64,000 nt of DNA from CBDBDZ01 sp965204215. GTDB lineage: Bacteria > Pseudomonadota > Gammaproteobacteria > Pseudomonadales > GM7GCV1. The stretch is taken from positions 806,001-870,000 of the forward strand of contig CBDBDZ010000013.1 of NCBI GenBank assembly GCA_965204215.1, read 5' to 3'. Shown in pieces: positions 1-8,777 of the stretch; position 1 is the stretch's first letter, and every line of letters starts with the position of its first letter. The notes below the pieces were generated by a model. That model ran no database searches. It had not been told where the DNA came from and saw only the letters and a list, made by a program, of their open reading frames with translations. Position numbers and translations under genes: made by a program.

Positions 1-1
1 G

Positions 2-580
2 ATCCGCAAGGTGTGGGAGCAGGTAGGCAGTAAAGTACAAATTATTGTCGATGCAAACCGCGCAATGACAGCTAACCAGGTGTTGCGATTAAGCATTGGT
101 TGTCGAGATTTGCCTATAACTATTGAGCAGCCTTGCAATACGCTGGAAGAAATTGCTTCCATTCGGTCGCAAATTCCTCACCCCATTCATATTGATGAAA
201 ACCTGGAAAAACTCAACGACGTACTGCGAACGATTTCTATGAATATCTGTGATGGTTTTTGTTTAAAAATATCGCGCATGGGTGGTTTGAATACTATGGC
301 AACCATTCGCAATATTTGTTCTGCGCGCAATATTCCCCACACCTGCGAAGACTCTTGGGGTGGCGACATTACCGCTGCTGCAACGCTGCATATAGCAGCT
401 ACTGTGAAACCAGAACTGTTAGAAGGCGTATGGACAGCAGGTAGTTATATTAAACAAAATTATGACCCTGAAAACGGTATTAATATAAGCAATGGTCACT
501 ACCAATTACCAAAAGGGACTGGACTTGGTATTAGCCCTGATGAAAGCAGAATTGGCAATTGCGTTGCATCTTTTTCCTAG
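2..580 (+). CDS. Enolase-superfamily dehydratase, C-terminal part (cis-3-hydroxy-L-proline dehydratase-like)
   Basis: The reading frame is already open at the window edge, so the N-terminal half is missing. About 190 residues of the mandelate racemase/muconate-lactonizing barrel remain. Metal-ligand positions are visible in order as VDANRAM, IEQPC and IDEN, and a barrel lysine sits in LKISRMGG. The segment CEDSWGGDITAAATLHIAAT resembles members acting on cis-3-hydroxy-L-proline or proline betaines. In that reading it dehydrates cis-3-hydroxyproline to delta1-pyrroline-2-carboxylate in the cytoplasm. The next gene, an Ldh2-type reductase 21 bp downstream, would finish the conversion to proline, which supports the assignment. 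Superfamily is secure; substrate is inferred from motif look and context. It could instead be another MLE-subgroup racemase. Confidence 0.75.
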   Translation: MRKVWEQVGSKVQIIVDANRAMTANQVLRLSIGCRDLPITIEQPCNTLEEIASIRSQIPHPIHIDENLEKLNDVLRTISMNICDGFCLKISRMGGLNTMATIRNICSARNIPHTCEDSWGGDITAAATLHIAATVKPELLEGVWTAGSYIKQNYDPENGINISNGHYQLPKGTGLGISPDESRIGNCVASFS

Positions 581-601
581 CGATAAACAAGAGATATTTA
601 C

Positions 602-1621
602 ATGAGCATGCGAACACTTTCCTTAACTGAGATTGAAGATTTAACCAGGCGTGCACTATCAAATTGCGGCGCTACTGGCAAGCAATTAGATTGGGTGGTT
701 AAATCGGTTGTCGATGCCGAATGTGATGGTATTCGAACCGTAGGGCTGTCATATTTACCGCTTTATTGCGGACATTTACAAGCAGGTAAACTCAATAAAA
801 ATGCAGAGCCTTGTTATCAGCAAATTGCGCCATCCATTATTGAAGTCAATGCTGATAGAGGCTATGCCCATGCAGCTTATGCCGAAGCAGAACAAGACTT
901 TTATGCACTTGCCAAACAACAAGGTATTGCCTGTTTGTCAATTGTCGAGTCCTATACTGCGGGTGTCTTGGGATGGTTTGTGCAGCGAATTGCCGAATCG
1001 GGTTTAATTGGTATTGGTGTTGCTAACTCGCCATCTGCGGTTGCTCCTGCGCCTGGTGCCAACCCGTTTTTCGGTACCAACCCTATGGCGTTTGCAATAC
1101 CGCGTTCTGACAATTTTCCGATTGTTGCCGATATGGCTACCAGCCAGGTCGCGTTGGTAACGATTAAAAAAGCAGCGGCAGAAGAGCGTCCGATTCCATT
1201 GGGTTGGGGTTACGATGATAAAGGTGAGTTGACTACAGATGCGGCGGCGGTTATTAATGGCGGTGCTCTGGCGCCAGCTGGTGGTTACAAGGGGTTTTTG
1301 CTGGGTTTGCTGGTTGATGTATTAGCTGGTGTTATCGCTGGACCAAATTGTTCGTTCACTGCTCCCGTGTTCAAAAATAATGAAGGTGGAGAGCCTCGGG
1401 TAGGGCAGTTTTTTATGGCAATTTCACCAGATGCATTTGGTTCTGGGGCCGATTATTCAAACCGTTTAGAATATTTGCTTACGGCACTTAGCTGTGAGCC
1501 AGGTGTGCGCTTGCCAGGTGATAGACGCCATGAATTTCGCCAACGGGTAATGACCCATGGCGTGGAAGTGCCACAAGATTTACTCTCTAAATTAGAGACT
1601 TTTGCTAACGCCAATGCCTGA
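602..1621 (+). CDS. Ldh2-family NAD(P)H-dependent oxidoreductase (probable delta1-pyrroline-2-carboxylate reductase)
   Basis: This 339-residue protein spans a complete malate/L-lactate dehydrogenase (Ldh2/YlbC) fold. Recognisable blocks are GIGVANSPSAVAPAPGANPF, the FGTNPMAFAIP nucleotide-site segment, and a glycine-rich KGFLLGLLVDVLAGVIAG near residue 230. The family holds malate, ureidoglycolate and 2,3-diketogulonate reductases as well as delta1-piperideine/pyrroline-2-carboxylate reductases. Because it follows a hydroxyproline-dehydratase-like gene by 21 bp, reduction of the cyclic imine to L-proline is the most economical role. The ATG at 602 is preceded by GAGATATTTAC, a usable ribosome site. 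Family certain; exact substrate inferred. Confidence 0.8.
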   Translation: MSMRTLSLTEIEDLTRRALSNCGATGKQLDWVVKSVVDAECDGIRTVGLSYLPLYCGHLQAGKLNKNAEPCYQQIAPSIIEVNADRGYAHAAYAEAEQDFYALAKQQGIACLSIVESYTAGVLGWFVQRIAESGLIGIGVANSPSAVAPAPGANPFFGTNPMAFAIPRSDNFPIVADMATSQVALVTIKKAAAEERPIPLGWGYDDKGELTTDAAAVINGGALAPAGGYKGFLLGLLVDVLAGVIAGPNCSFTAPVFKNNEGGEPRVGQFFMAISPDAFGSGADYSNRLEYLLTALSCEPGVRLPGDRRHEFRQRVMTHGVEVPQDLLSKLETFANANA

Positions 1622-1674
1622 CCACCGACAATCTGGCATCTGATTTCCTGTTAATGAACAATTGAGTGATTACT

Positions 1675-2967
1675 ATGAGCTATTTCAACATGACGATTCG
1701 TTTAATATTATTATTTTTTTGTATTACAGCCTTTGCAAATACAGAAGCGAAGTTAACGGATATTGAACAATCCATGGTGAAATGGATTGATGGCAAACAA
1801 GACCTCATTCTCAAAACTCTGACTCAGCACGTTAATCACAACACGGGAACCGATAATATTCAAGGAATCAATGAATACAGTTCAATGCTTGAAAAAGAGT
1901 TACAATCACTTGGTTTTGATACGCATAAGGTTAGTCACGGCTATATAGATATTCCTACTTGTGAAGGTAAACAACTAAATTTTGCCGATAGTTTAGTTGG
2001 CTCACTCAAGGGTAAGTCAAGGAATAGGTTATTGCTCAATGGTCATATGGACACGGTGTTTTCATTAGATGATGACTTTCAAACGCTAACTGTAGAAGAG
2101 AACGGTGTATTACATGGTCCTGGTGTGGTGGATATGAAAGGTGGCATTGTGGTGATGTTATATGCCATGCGGGCTTTGCATCAGGCAGGGCAACTTCAAA
2201 AGGCCAATATTTCTGTACTCTTTAATGGTGATGAAGAAATTGGTTCACTGGGATCAAGAGCGTTAATAGAAGAAATGGCACAAAAGCACAATATAGGGTT
2301 AGTGTTTGAAGGAACTTATCAAAACCGTATGACTAGTGCTCGTAAAGGTCTGGGGCAGGTGCGACTGATGGTAGAAGGTAGAGAGTCTCATGCTGGTGGC
2401 GCTCACAGTGAAGGGGTTTCAGCCAACCGTGAATTGGCTCATAAAATTGTTGATATTGAAAAAATTACGGATTATGAACAAAAAATCACCGTCAATACAG
2501 GTGTTATGCAGGGCGGTGAAAAGCGCAATACGGTAGCAGGCTGTGCCGATGCCTATATTGATATGCGTTTTCCAACAGCCAAGGCAGGAAGGCAAATGTT
2601 GGAACAAATACAAATAATTGCCGAAAAGCAATATAACATTAACCCTAAATACCCTAATTTAGCTACCACAACTTTTTGGGGTAAGCTTCATCGACCAGCC
2701 AAATCCAAGCATCCTGTTGTCGATAATATTATTCAGGAAGCGATGAAATTATCTTTGGTATTGGGTGAACCAATATTAGGCGATAATTATTCAGGTGGTG
2801 GTACGGATGGTTCTATTGCACAAGGTGTCGGGCTGCCAACAGTTGATAGTTTGGGTCTTGATGGAGTAGGGTTTCATTCATCGCGCGAGCGAACAACTAT
2901 TAAAAGTCTGGTTGCCAGAACGAAGTTGGCGGCTGTGTTGTTAAATCGATTAATTGAGTCTGATTAA
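1675..2967 (+). CDS. Secreted M20-family metallopeptidase (carboxypeptidase G2-like)
   Basis: The protein has 430 residues and begins with a hydrophobic export signal ending near AFANTEA, so it probably acts in the periplasm. M20 zinc-site motifs are in order: LLNGHMDTVF, GPGVVDMKGG and FNGDEEIGS, followed by the dimerisation-domain block ESHAGGAHSEG and a C-terminal GLDGVGFHSSRE. This layout matches the glutamate carboxypeptidase/CPG2 branch, which removes C-terminal glutamate or hydrolyses small peptides and amide conjugates. I take the ATG at 1675 rather than the in-frame GTG three codons earlier. It follows the reductase gene by about 50 bp and may share its transcript, which would fit peptide-derived proline or hydroxyproline feeding the upstream enzymes. 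Confidence 0.85.
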   Translation: MSYFNMTIRLILLFFCITAFANTEAKLTDIEQSMVKWIDGKQDLILKTLTQHVNHNTGTDNIQGINEYSSMLEKELQSLGFDTHKVSHGYIDIPTCEGKQLNFADSLVGSLKGKSRNRLLLNGHMDTVFSLDDDFQTLTVEENGVLHGPGVVDMKGGIVVMLYAMRALHQAGQLQKANISVLFNGDEEIGSLGSRALIEEMAQKHNIGLVFEGTYQNRMTSARKGLGQVRLMVEGRESHAGGAHSEGVSANRELAHKIVDIEKITDYEQKITVNTGVMQGGEKRNTVAGCADAYIDMRFPTAKAGRQMLEQIQIIAEKQYNINPKYPNLATTTFWGKLHRPAKSKHPVVDNIIQEAMKLSLVLGEPILGDNYSGGGTDGSIAQGVGLPTVDSLGLDGVGFHSSRERTTIKSLVARTKLAAVLLNRLIESD

Positions 2968-3091
2968 CACAGGTGCTAGACTGAACGAACAGGCGCCATG
3001 CTTTAGCAGAGAACTACGCTAAAGTGTGGTACCTGGTATTTATGCTTTTTGCGATAGCTTCCTTCTTTGTGACTTTTTTATTAAATAAAGA

Positions 3092-5353
3092 CTACAAATC
3101 AAATCTATCCAGGCGCATTACTTTAACCCAAGCATTCACAAAGTTATTGACAAATCGTTGCTGCGAATTGTTAAACGCATAGGTTTCAGCAATAGCCCGC
3201 AATTCAGTGTTAGAACCAAAAATCAAGTCCACAGGTGTTGCGGTAAATTTGACTTCGCCAGTTTTGCGGTCAATACCTTCATAAATTCCTTCGTTACCTG
3301 CTTTGCGCCATTTAGTGGACATATCCAGTAAATTAACAAAGAAATCATTATTTAGGCTGTCGATTTGATTGGTGAAGACACCATGGCTATTATTCGGATC
3401 ACTGTTGGTATTGAGTGAGCGCATACCACCTATTAATACCGTCATCTCAGGAACGGTTAAATTTAATTGATCAGCGCGGTCAACCAGCATCTCAGTAGGC
3501 GATTTGTAATTAGCGTTTACATTATAATAATTGCGAAATGCATCGGCATTAAGTTCAAGCAGTGAAAAAGAGGCAACATTGGTTTTCTCTAGTGTAGCGT
3601 CGCCACGCCCAGCAGCAAATGGTACTTCAATTTTTACTCCAGCATTGGAGGCTGCTTTTTCTATGGCAGCAGCGCCTCCTAGTACAATTAAATCGGCAAG
3701 AGATATTTTGCGCCCTTTAGCATTAAACTCGGTTTGAATGGATGTTAATTTACCTAGCACTTTAGCCAATTGTTCAGGGTTATTTACTTGCCAGTCTTTT
3801 TGCGGCGCAAGAGCAATACGAGCACCGTTGGCGCCGCCGCGCATATCACTGGCACGGAAACTGGAAGCTGATGCCCAGGCAGTAGTAACTAACTCAGAAA
3901 TGCTTAACCCAGATTTAAGTATCTTTTTCTTTAAATTCGTAATATCTCTGGCATTAACCTGTTCATAATTTGGAGCAGGAACAGGGTCTTGCCAAATAAG
4001 TTCATCACTTGGCACCTCGCTGCCAAGGAATCGGGCTCTTGGTCCCATGTCTCTATGCGTAAGCTTATACCATGCTTTAGCAAATGCTAGGCGATATTCT
4101 TCAGGGTCTGCTAAAAAGCGTTCGGCTATTGCACGGTATTTGGAATCAGCTTTCAATGCCAAATCAGCCGTAGTCATGACAGGAGAGTTATACTTGTCTT
4201 TGATGTGAGCATCGGGAACGGATTGGTGCAAAGACTCATCGGTTGGAATCCATTGTATAGCACCCGCAGGGCTTTTGGACTGTTTCCATTCATGTTGCAA
4301 TAAGTTGGATAAATACAGTGTTGTCCATCTGGTTGGGGCTTGCGTCCAGGCGCCTTCTAAACCACTGGTGGTTGTATCTTCTGAATGGCCTTTGCCACAG
4401 CGGTTTTTCCAACCTAATGCCTGGTCTTCGGTCGGGGCGGCAGCAGGTTCTACTCCAACACAATCAGCAGGTTTTCTGGCACCGTGCATTTTCCCAAAAG
4501 TGTGGCCACCAGCTATTAATGCGACAGTTTCTTCGTCACTCATTGCCATACGACCAAAGGCGACGCGAATATTTCGCGCTGAACCTTCCGGGTCAGGTAC
4601 GCCTCTTGGTCCTTCGGGGTTAACGTATATTAAACCCATCTGAGTAGCGCCTAATGGGCGTTTGAGCTCGCCTTTGCTGTTGTGACGGTCACTGGCCAGC
4701 ATTTCCACTTCAGGTCCCCAATAAACAAGATCAGGTTCCCAGTCGTCAGTGCGTCCACCAGCAAAGCCATAGGTTTCAAACCCCATGTTTTCAAGTGCTA
4801 CATTACCCGCTAAAATTATTAAATCAGCCCATGATAGGGATTCACCGTATTTTTGTTTGACAGGCCAAAGCAGGCGGCGCGCCTTGTCGAGGCTAGCATT
4901 ATCAGGCCAGCTGTTAAGTGGGTCAAAGCGCATTTGACCACCATCGCTACCACCGCGACCATCAAGGGTGCGGTAAGTGCCAGAGCTGTGCCACGATAAA
5001 CGAATAAACAAAGGCCCATAGTTACCCCAGTCGGCTGGCCACCAGTCTTGCGAATTGGTTAGTACGCTGTCGACATCTTTTTTGACTTGCTTTAAATCTA
5101 AAGCATTAAACGCTTTGGCATAGTCAAAGTCATCGCCATAAGGATTGGAGCGGTTGTCGTGGTCGCGAAGTTGTGATAAGTCTAATTGGTCAGGCCACCA
5201 AAATTGGTTGGTTTTTGCACTGTCTTTGGCTGTGCCAGAACCAGCAGTTCCTTTAGGTTTGCTGACAGGAGAATCATTTTGACCAATGGCGACTTCTGCG
5301 CTTAGGGTTAAAATCAATAAAGAAAAGATGGATAAATAATTAATTCTATTCAT
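3092..5353 (-). CDS. katG: Catalase-peroxidase with N-terminal signal peptide
   Basis: This 753-residue bifunctional haem enzyme decomposes hydrogen peroxide and has peroxidase activity. The distal Arg-Trp-His trio is in FIRLSWHSSGTYR, the proximal histidine in GGHTFGKMHGA, and the Met-Tyr-Trp adduct partners in GLIYVNPEGP and FGRMAMSDEE. Both halves of the duplicated family architecture are present, so it is full length. The first 25 residues (MNRINYLSIFSLLILTLSA, ending AIGQ) form a convincing Sec signal. Most KatG enzymes lack one, so this copy should be periplasmic, like KatP-type enzymes. It is transcribed alone on the minus strand. No OxyR-type site was recognised upstream. Confidence 0.95.
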   Translation of the reverse strand: MNRINYLSIFSLLILTLSAEVAIGQNDSPVSKPKGTAGSGTAKDSAKTNQFWWPDQLDLSQLRDHDNRSNPYGDDFDYAKAFNALDLKQVKKDVDSVLTNSQDWWPADWGNYGPLFIRLSWHSSGTYRTLDGRGGSDGGQMRFDPLNSWPDNASLDKARRLLWPVKQKYGESLSWADLIILAGNVALENMGFETYGFAGGRTDDWEPDLVYWGPEVEMLASDRHNSKGELKRPLGATQMGLIYVNPEGPRGVPDPEGSARNIRVAFGRMAMSDEETVALIAGGHTFGKMHGARKPADCVGVEPAAAPTEDQALGWKNRCGKGHSEDTTTSGLEGAWTQAPTRWTTLYLSNLLQHEWKQSKSPAGAIQWIPTDESLHQSVPDAHIKDKYNSPVMTTADLALKADSKYRAIAERFLADPEEYRLAFAKAWYKLTHRDMGPRARFLGSEVPSDELIWQDPVPAPNYEQVNARDITNLKKKILKSGLSISELVTTAWASASSFRASDMRGGANGARIALAPQKDWQVNNPEQLAKVLGKLTSIQTEFNAKGRKISLADLIVLGGAAAIEKAASNAGVKIEVPFAAGRGDATLEKTNVASFSLLELNADAFRNYYNVNANYKSPTEMLVDRADQLNLTVPEMTVLIGGMRSLNTNSDPNNSHGVFTNQIDSLNNDFFVNLLDMSTKWRKAGNEGIYEGIDRKTGEVKFTATPVDLIFGSNTELRAIAETYAFNNSQQRFVNNFVNAWVKVMRLDRFDL

Positions 5354-5947
5354 GATTCATTCGAAAGATATGTGGTTTAACGGAGAAAAACATTATACTG
5401 CTTTGATTAAGCATCGTCTAGATTTTATTGGTACTAATCTGGGTTAAATTGTTACACTTTGTCCGTAGCCCATCGGTAGTAATTTAATTGAGTCGGTTCA
5501 TATTTGGGTCAAACGGGGCTAATGCTCGTTTGCTAATAGCCTATTATTCGGCTATTATTTGCTTACTTAGTTAACCTGACAATAAAATATTGCTCATGTA
5601 TATTTTGATTGATTTCTATTGAAGTACTAACGAAAATATGCGAACTTTAATTGTGTTTCAAGGGCTTGCAACCAAGTTCTCGCCCATCGGTGGCACTTTC
5701 CTGAGTCACATACTTTCATAACGAATTAATATAGGTAAAGAGCTTTGCATAATGTGTCACGAGCGATGTCAAGACAAGGCAAATTTGAACGAAAAAGCGA
5801 ACTTTGGGGTAGTAAATGAGCATTTTGAGCGAAAATTTAACGCTGTATTGACAAGCGCAGTAATTATACAAAACTCTCAGGTAGTGATGTCAAATTTAAA
5901 AGAACTAGCAATGCAAAGTGACGTTTTGAGACACAACCATTCACAAA
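5354..5947. other. Intergenic region with degenerate repeats
   Basis: About 590 bases between the katG start and the hydroxylase start contain no convincing gene. At 5436-5452 there is a short match to the outer end of the 178-bp inverted-end element (AATCTGGGTTAAATTG). A 7-bp hairpin (AATAGCC/GGCTATT) lies at 5535-5556. A reverse-orientation, diverged member of the 84/126-bp family fills 5570-5733. From about 5755 to 5880 there is AT-rich sequence with two similar motifs (TTGAACGAAAAAGCG and TTGAGCGAAAATTTAACG) that looks like another dispersed non-coding repeat. A 79-codon frame across it has no family resemblance. Confidence 0.6.
5570..5733 (-). repeat. Diverged family-3 repeat, reverse orientation
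   Basis: Read on the minus strand, this block starts like the other family-3 elements (TATTAATTCG), carries GGAAAGTGCCACCGATGGGC, and ends with CAATATTTTATTGTCAGGTT. Compared with 44645-44770 it is longer and clearly diverged. The order of the conserved blocks is the same, which makes it an old copy rather than a chance match. Confidence 0.6.
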
Positions 5948-6859
5948 ATGCTTTTTACCAGTTTTTACAATGGGCAATTTTTCAAATTTAAAAGAACTGT
6001 ATCGTTAATCGGTACACCTACAGCTATTTATCTACTTGTAATTAACGGAGTATCTATCGCCCTTGCTACATATTCTGTTATCGTATTGCTCGGTTTAGCA
6101 TTCTTGTTTTTTGAATGGCTGATTCCCTATCGTAAACAATGGAATAAACCCAGCGGCGACTTGGTTAATGATTTTACCAGCGGAACAGTTGCTTATATTT
6201 TGTTGCCAATTATTCTTAAACCACTGTATTTAACGCTACTGGTTAGTGCTGCTATTTGGTTGGCATCTAACTGGGGTGGCTCGCTGTGGCCTTTCGATTG
6301 GCCAATTGTACTACAGGTAATATTGTTGTTGTTACTGGGCGATGCAGGTCGCTATTGGGGGCATCGGCTTGCACATGAAGTGCCTTTTTTGTGGCGGTTT
6401 CACGCCGTTCATCATTCGGCAAAACGCCTGTGGTGGTGGAATGCTACTCGCCAACACCCCATTGATAAAGCCTGGTTTACTTTTACAGAAATGTTGTTTC
6501 CTGTATTGCTGGGTGCAGACGGTATTGCATTGACGCTTTATTATGGTGTAACAGCTGTATGCGGTTTTTCTCAACATTGCAATATTCATTTAAAACTTGG
6601 TATATTTTATTGGTTCTTTAATGTGGTGGAATTACATCGTTGGCATCATTCCAAAAACATCTCTGAATCAGACAATAATTACGGTAACAATCTGATTATT
6701 TATGATCGTTTGTTTGGAACATATTATCATCCAGAGCGACAAGGTGAATCGGCAAGACAGGTAGGAGATATTGGTTTACTTAACCCGGATTACCCGCAAA
6801 ATTATTTTGGGCAATTGGCCGCTCCATTTAAGAAGGGGCTGGACAAGGCAAGTAAGTAG
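5948..6859 (+). CDS. Fatty acid hydroxylase/sterol desaturase superfamily membrane protein
   Basis: The protein is a multi-pass membrane di-iron enzyme of up to 303 residues. Histidine clusters of the superfamily are HRLAHE (139-143), HAVHH (152-156), QHCNIH (around 210) and HRWHH (230-234). Hydrophobic segments lie at about 22-57, 80-105 and 120-135. Such enzymes hydroxylate or desaturate lipids, sterols or carotenoids using O2. The start is uncertain. Family-like sequence begins only near IGTPTAIYLLV (about residue 21), and the preceding bases lie next to repeat DNA. An ATG at 5970 in another frame reads MGNFSNLKELYR and then stops, so a small indel may have damaged the natural start. Substrate cannot be predicted. 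Confidence 0.8.
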   Translation: MLFTSFYNGQFFKFKRTVSLIGTPTAIYLLVINGVSIALATYSVIVLLGLAFLFFEWLIPYRKQWNKPSGDLVNDFTSGTVAYILLPIILKPLYLTLLVSAAIWLASNWGGSLWPFDWPIVLQVILLLLLGDAGRYWGHRLAHEVPFLWRFHAVHHSAKRLWWWNATRQHPIDKAWFTFTEMLFPVLLGADGIALTLYYGVTAVCGFSQHCNIHLKLGIFYWFFNVVELHRWHHSKNISESDNNYGNNLIIYDRLFGTYYHPERQGESARQVGDIGLLNPDYPQNYFGQLAAPFKKGLDKASK

Positions 6860-6898
6860 CAGATAGATAGCTTTACATAATTAGTAAACGTGACGTAA

Positions 6899-7093
6899 AT
6901 GAGCATCGAAGAAATTATGCTGAAATCCGAATTCAGACGCACTGGTTTAGGAACCAGACTTATGGAATCCTTTGAGGTATGGTGTAAGGCAGAGGGAGCT
7001 GTCCTGTCAGCCCTAGCTACATGTAGGGCAAGTGAATTTTATGAGGCTATAGGGTATGAAAAATCAGCAACCTACTATCGGCGTTTATTGTAA
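6899..7093 (+). pseudogene. GNAT acetyltransferase remnant (C-terminal part)
   Basis: Only 64 residues remain. They match the acetyl-CoA binding loop and last strands of a GNAT fold: FRRTGLGTRLMES is motif A (R-x-x-G-x-G type) and FYEAIGYEKS is the usual terminal strand-turn. Full GNAT enzymes are about 140-170 residues, and just 39 bp separate this frame from the hydroxylase gene, so the N-terminal half is absent. I read it as a truncated gene in a decaying patch. Translation of the fragment is possible, since it has an ATG, but a working enzyme is unlikely. Confidence 0.6.
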
Positions 7094-7098
7094 TCGTA

Positions 7099-7848
7099 AT
7101 GTGCGAGGCTAAAAAGTTGAAGAAAGTGTTAATTTTTGGTAATTCGGGTTCAGGAAAATCTACTTTGGCAAAGAAACTTTGTGAGTTAGACGGATTATCT
7201 CATTTAGATTTAGATTTAGATATGTTAGCATGGCAATCAACAATGCCACCCAAAAGGAAGTTATTAGAGGATTCTAAAAAATATATTTCTGAATTTATGA
7301 GATTGAACCCAGGTTGGGTGATTGAACCTAGATTCCGTAGTTGAACCTGGAATTTACAGTTATTTTCAGGAAATAATGCAAGGCATGGCTTGCAGGTAAT
7401 GGTTGTAGCCCTTACCAAAAGCCATAACGCAGCAGTGTGAACTGAAAAGGGCTGTAAAGCCAGGTAGCGGTTTGTAATTCACTTATGAAGTGAATCGAAG
7501 AATAAGCGTTTATCAATAACATTCAAACTCTTAGAAGTGAAATTAGCGTTCAACTGCGGAATCTAGGTTGAAGGATGCTACACCGATTTACTTGAAATAG
7601 CGGAGCCATATTCAAGTGAAATAATATTTATGAAACTACCAGTTGATATTTGCATTGAGAACGCTAAAGAGCGACCTTGGGAACCTCATAAATATGAATC
7701 TAAAGAGGCGCAAGATAAAAATCTAGGTATGCTTATTAATTGGATATCAGATTATTATCTGAGACATGATACCTTTTCTGAGTATGCCCATTGCAAATTT
7801 TATGAAAAGTATAATGGCTTAAAACGCGTGGTTACTACAAATGAGTAA
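7099..7848 (+). pseudogene. P-loop NTPase (adenylate-kinase-like) gene interrupted by a MITE
   Basis: The 5' part (7099-7326) encodes 76 residues with a Walker A motif, GNSGSGKSTLAKKL, followed by HLDLDLDMLAW. The 3' part resumes at 7573 and encodes GCYTDLLEIAEPYSSEII, then RPWEPHKYESKEAQD. Deleting the insert plus one copy of the 5-bp duplication rejoins GTG ATT GAA to GGA TGC in frame and gives one 167-residue protein. That matches small P-loop proteins annotated as topology-modulation or adenylate-kinase-like ATPases. With the insert, translation stops at 7344 after five foreign residues. A second ATG at 7630 could in principle express the C-terminal part alone. Confidence 0.85.
7327..7567. 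mobile_element. MITE, family 1, copy A (241 bp)
   Basis: The ends are imperfect inverted repeats, CCTAGATTCCGTAGTTGAAC and the complement of GTTCAACTGCGGAATCTAGG, with one mismatch over 20 bases. It is flanked by TTGAA on both sides (7322-7326 and 7568-7572), a perfect 5-bp target duplication. Inside there is a strong hairpin, ATTCACTT-ATG-AAGTGAAT, and no open frame of useful length. A copy that I read as identical over about 240 bases sits at 42921-43161, so movement was recent. No transposase with these ends is in the window. Confidence 0.92.
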
Positions 7849-7968
7849 AGCGCAACAAAGAAATCCAGTACGTCCCAGCCACAAATGACCCCCAGCAGGC
7901 TGCTCCTGCGGTGTAGCTGTTGATTTACGCGTTAGACCACTATGAAATGAAACTACGAAATGGAAAGT

Positions 7969-8466
7969 TTAAAATTTTGTGATAACTTCCTTTTCTCGCA
8001 AAATGAGTACAAGAGCTGAAAGCCAGGTTAAGCATGCCAAGATAAATAAAGCAGGGCCTACTTGAACCACGTCGCCATTAACAACACCCGTTGGGTTTAC
8101 TCCAAGTGGTGTGAAAAGATGAAAGAAAATGGCTCCAGTCATTATTATCATTGCAATAAATGCAGGTATTAATCTTAAAATTTTCTTGGGTTCTTCTTTG
8201 TTAGCAGACATAACTTCCGTAGCGGTAGCAACAATTAACCATATTCCAACGACAAGTTCCACTAACCCTATCAGAACACCTCCATACGCAGCAAAGGCAT
8301 CTCCTGCAAATGAAAAGATTGTAGTATTCATCCAGTCTCCAATTTTTGTGAAAATCAGTTGGGTGTGCGGGTGACTGGTAAATTTATACGGAAGAGATTG
8401 TACGAATACAAAGGTAATAAAAATTGACAAAATCCAGGTGACATTCGCATTCTTATTACTAAACAT
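7969..8466 (-). CDS. DoxX-like four-helix inner-membrane protein
   Basis: The protein has 165 residues and four predicted membrane segments, at about 10-25, 58-83, 100-121 and 140-157. The layout resembles DoxX/TQO-subunit-like proteins: an N-terminal helix with a FTSHPHTQLIFTKIGDWM loop, then a GGVLIGLVELVVGIWLI helix. These are generally small membrane proteins of the respiratory or redox-stress environment, with poorly known roles. No partner gene is adjacent. It is transcribed alone, between the MITE-disrupted gene and a family-3 repeat. Membrane location is clear; family membership is a fold-level guess. Confidence 0.6.
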   Translation of the reverse strand: MFSNKNANVTWILSIFITFVFVQSLPYKFTSHPHTQLIFTKIGDWMNTTIFSFAGDAFAAYGGVLIGLVELVVGIWLIVATATEVMSANKEEPKKILRLIPAFIAMIIMTGAIFFHLFTPLGVNPTGVVNGDVVQVGPALFILACLTWLSALVLILREKEVITKF

Positions 8467-8573
8467 ATTTTAGCTCTCATTTCTAGTTAAACAATCTACA
8501 ATACAGTGACTTACTAGGACTGCAGTTAAACAATTGAAGGCTATAATACATTATTATTTAACCACTAACAACT

Positions 8574-8656
8574 ATTATTCATTGGGTATGAAAATACCGA
8601 ACTAATAGGTAGCACAAGGAAATGCCACCGACGAGCGATATTTTATTGCCAGGTTA
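8574..8656 (+). repeat. Family-3 repeat, short form
   Basis: About 83 bases run from GGGTATGAAAATACCGAACT through AAGGAAATGCCACCGACGAG to TATTTTATTGCCAGGTTAA. This is the short form, without the 40-base internal hairpin module. It is the only recognisable content of the 311-base gap 8467-8777. The remainder is AT-rich and presumably holds the promoter of the acyl-CoA gene cluster. Confidence 0.75.
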
Positions 8657-8777
8657 ACAGATTCCTTCTAATCTGGTATAAATGGTGGAGAAAATTATTG
8701 GTTGTGGTGCATTTGTAAAGTAAAATATGGTTATCTTTTAATCCAGTCAACAAACATTAGTGAGTTAATAGCAAAAA

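Noticed and set aside
3001..3024. Hairpin CTTTAGC/GCTAAAG between convergent genes as a terminator
   Set aside because: Ten-base loop, weak AT-rich stem and no adjacent T-run; termination there is not supported.
5752..5991. 79-codon plus-strand frame
   Set aside because: It crosses what looks like non-coding repeat DNA, has no recognisable family features, and overlaps the hydroxylase start.
7850..7960. Possible integron attC site (ends GCGTTAGAC after an imperfect inverted region)
   Set aside because: The right end fits GTTRRRY but the left end does not fit RYYYAAC, there is no integrase, and neighbouring genes are not cassette-like in orientation.
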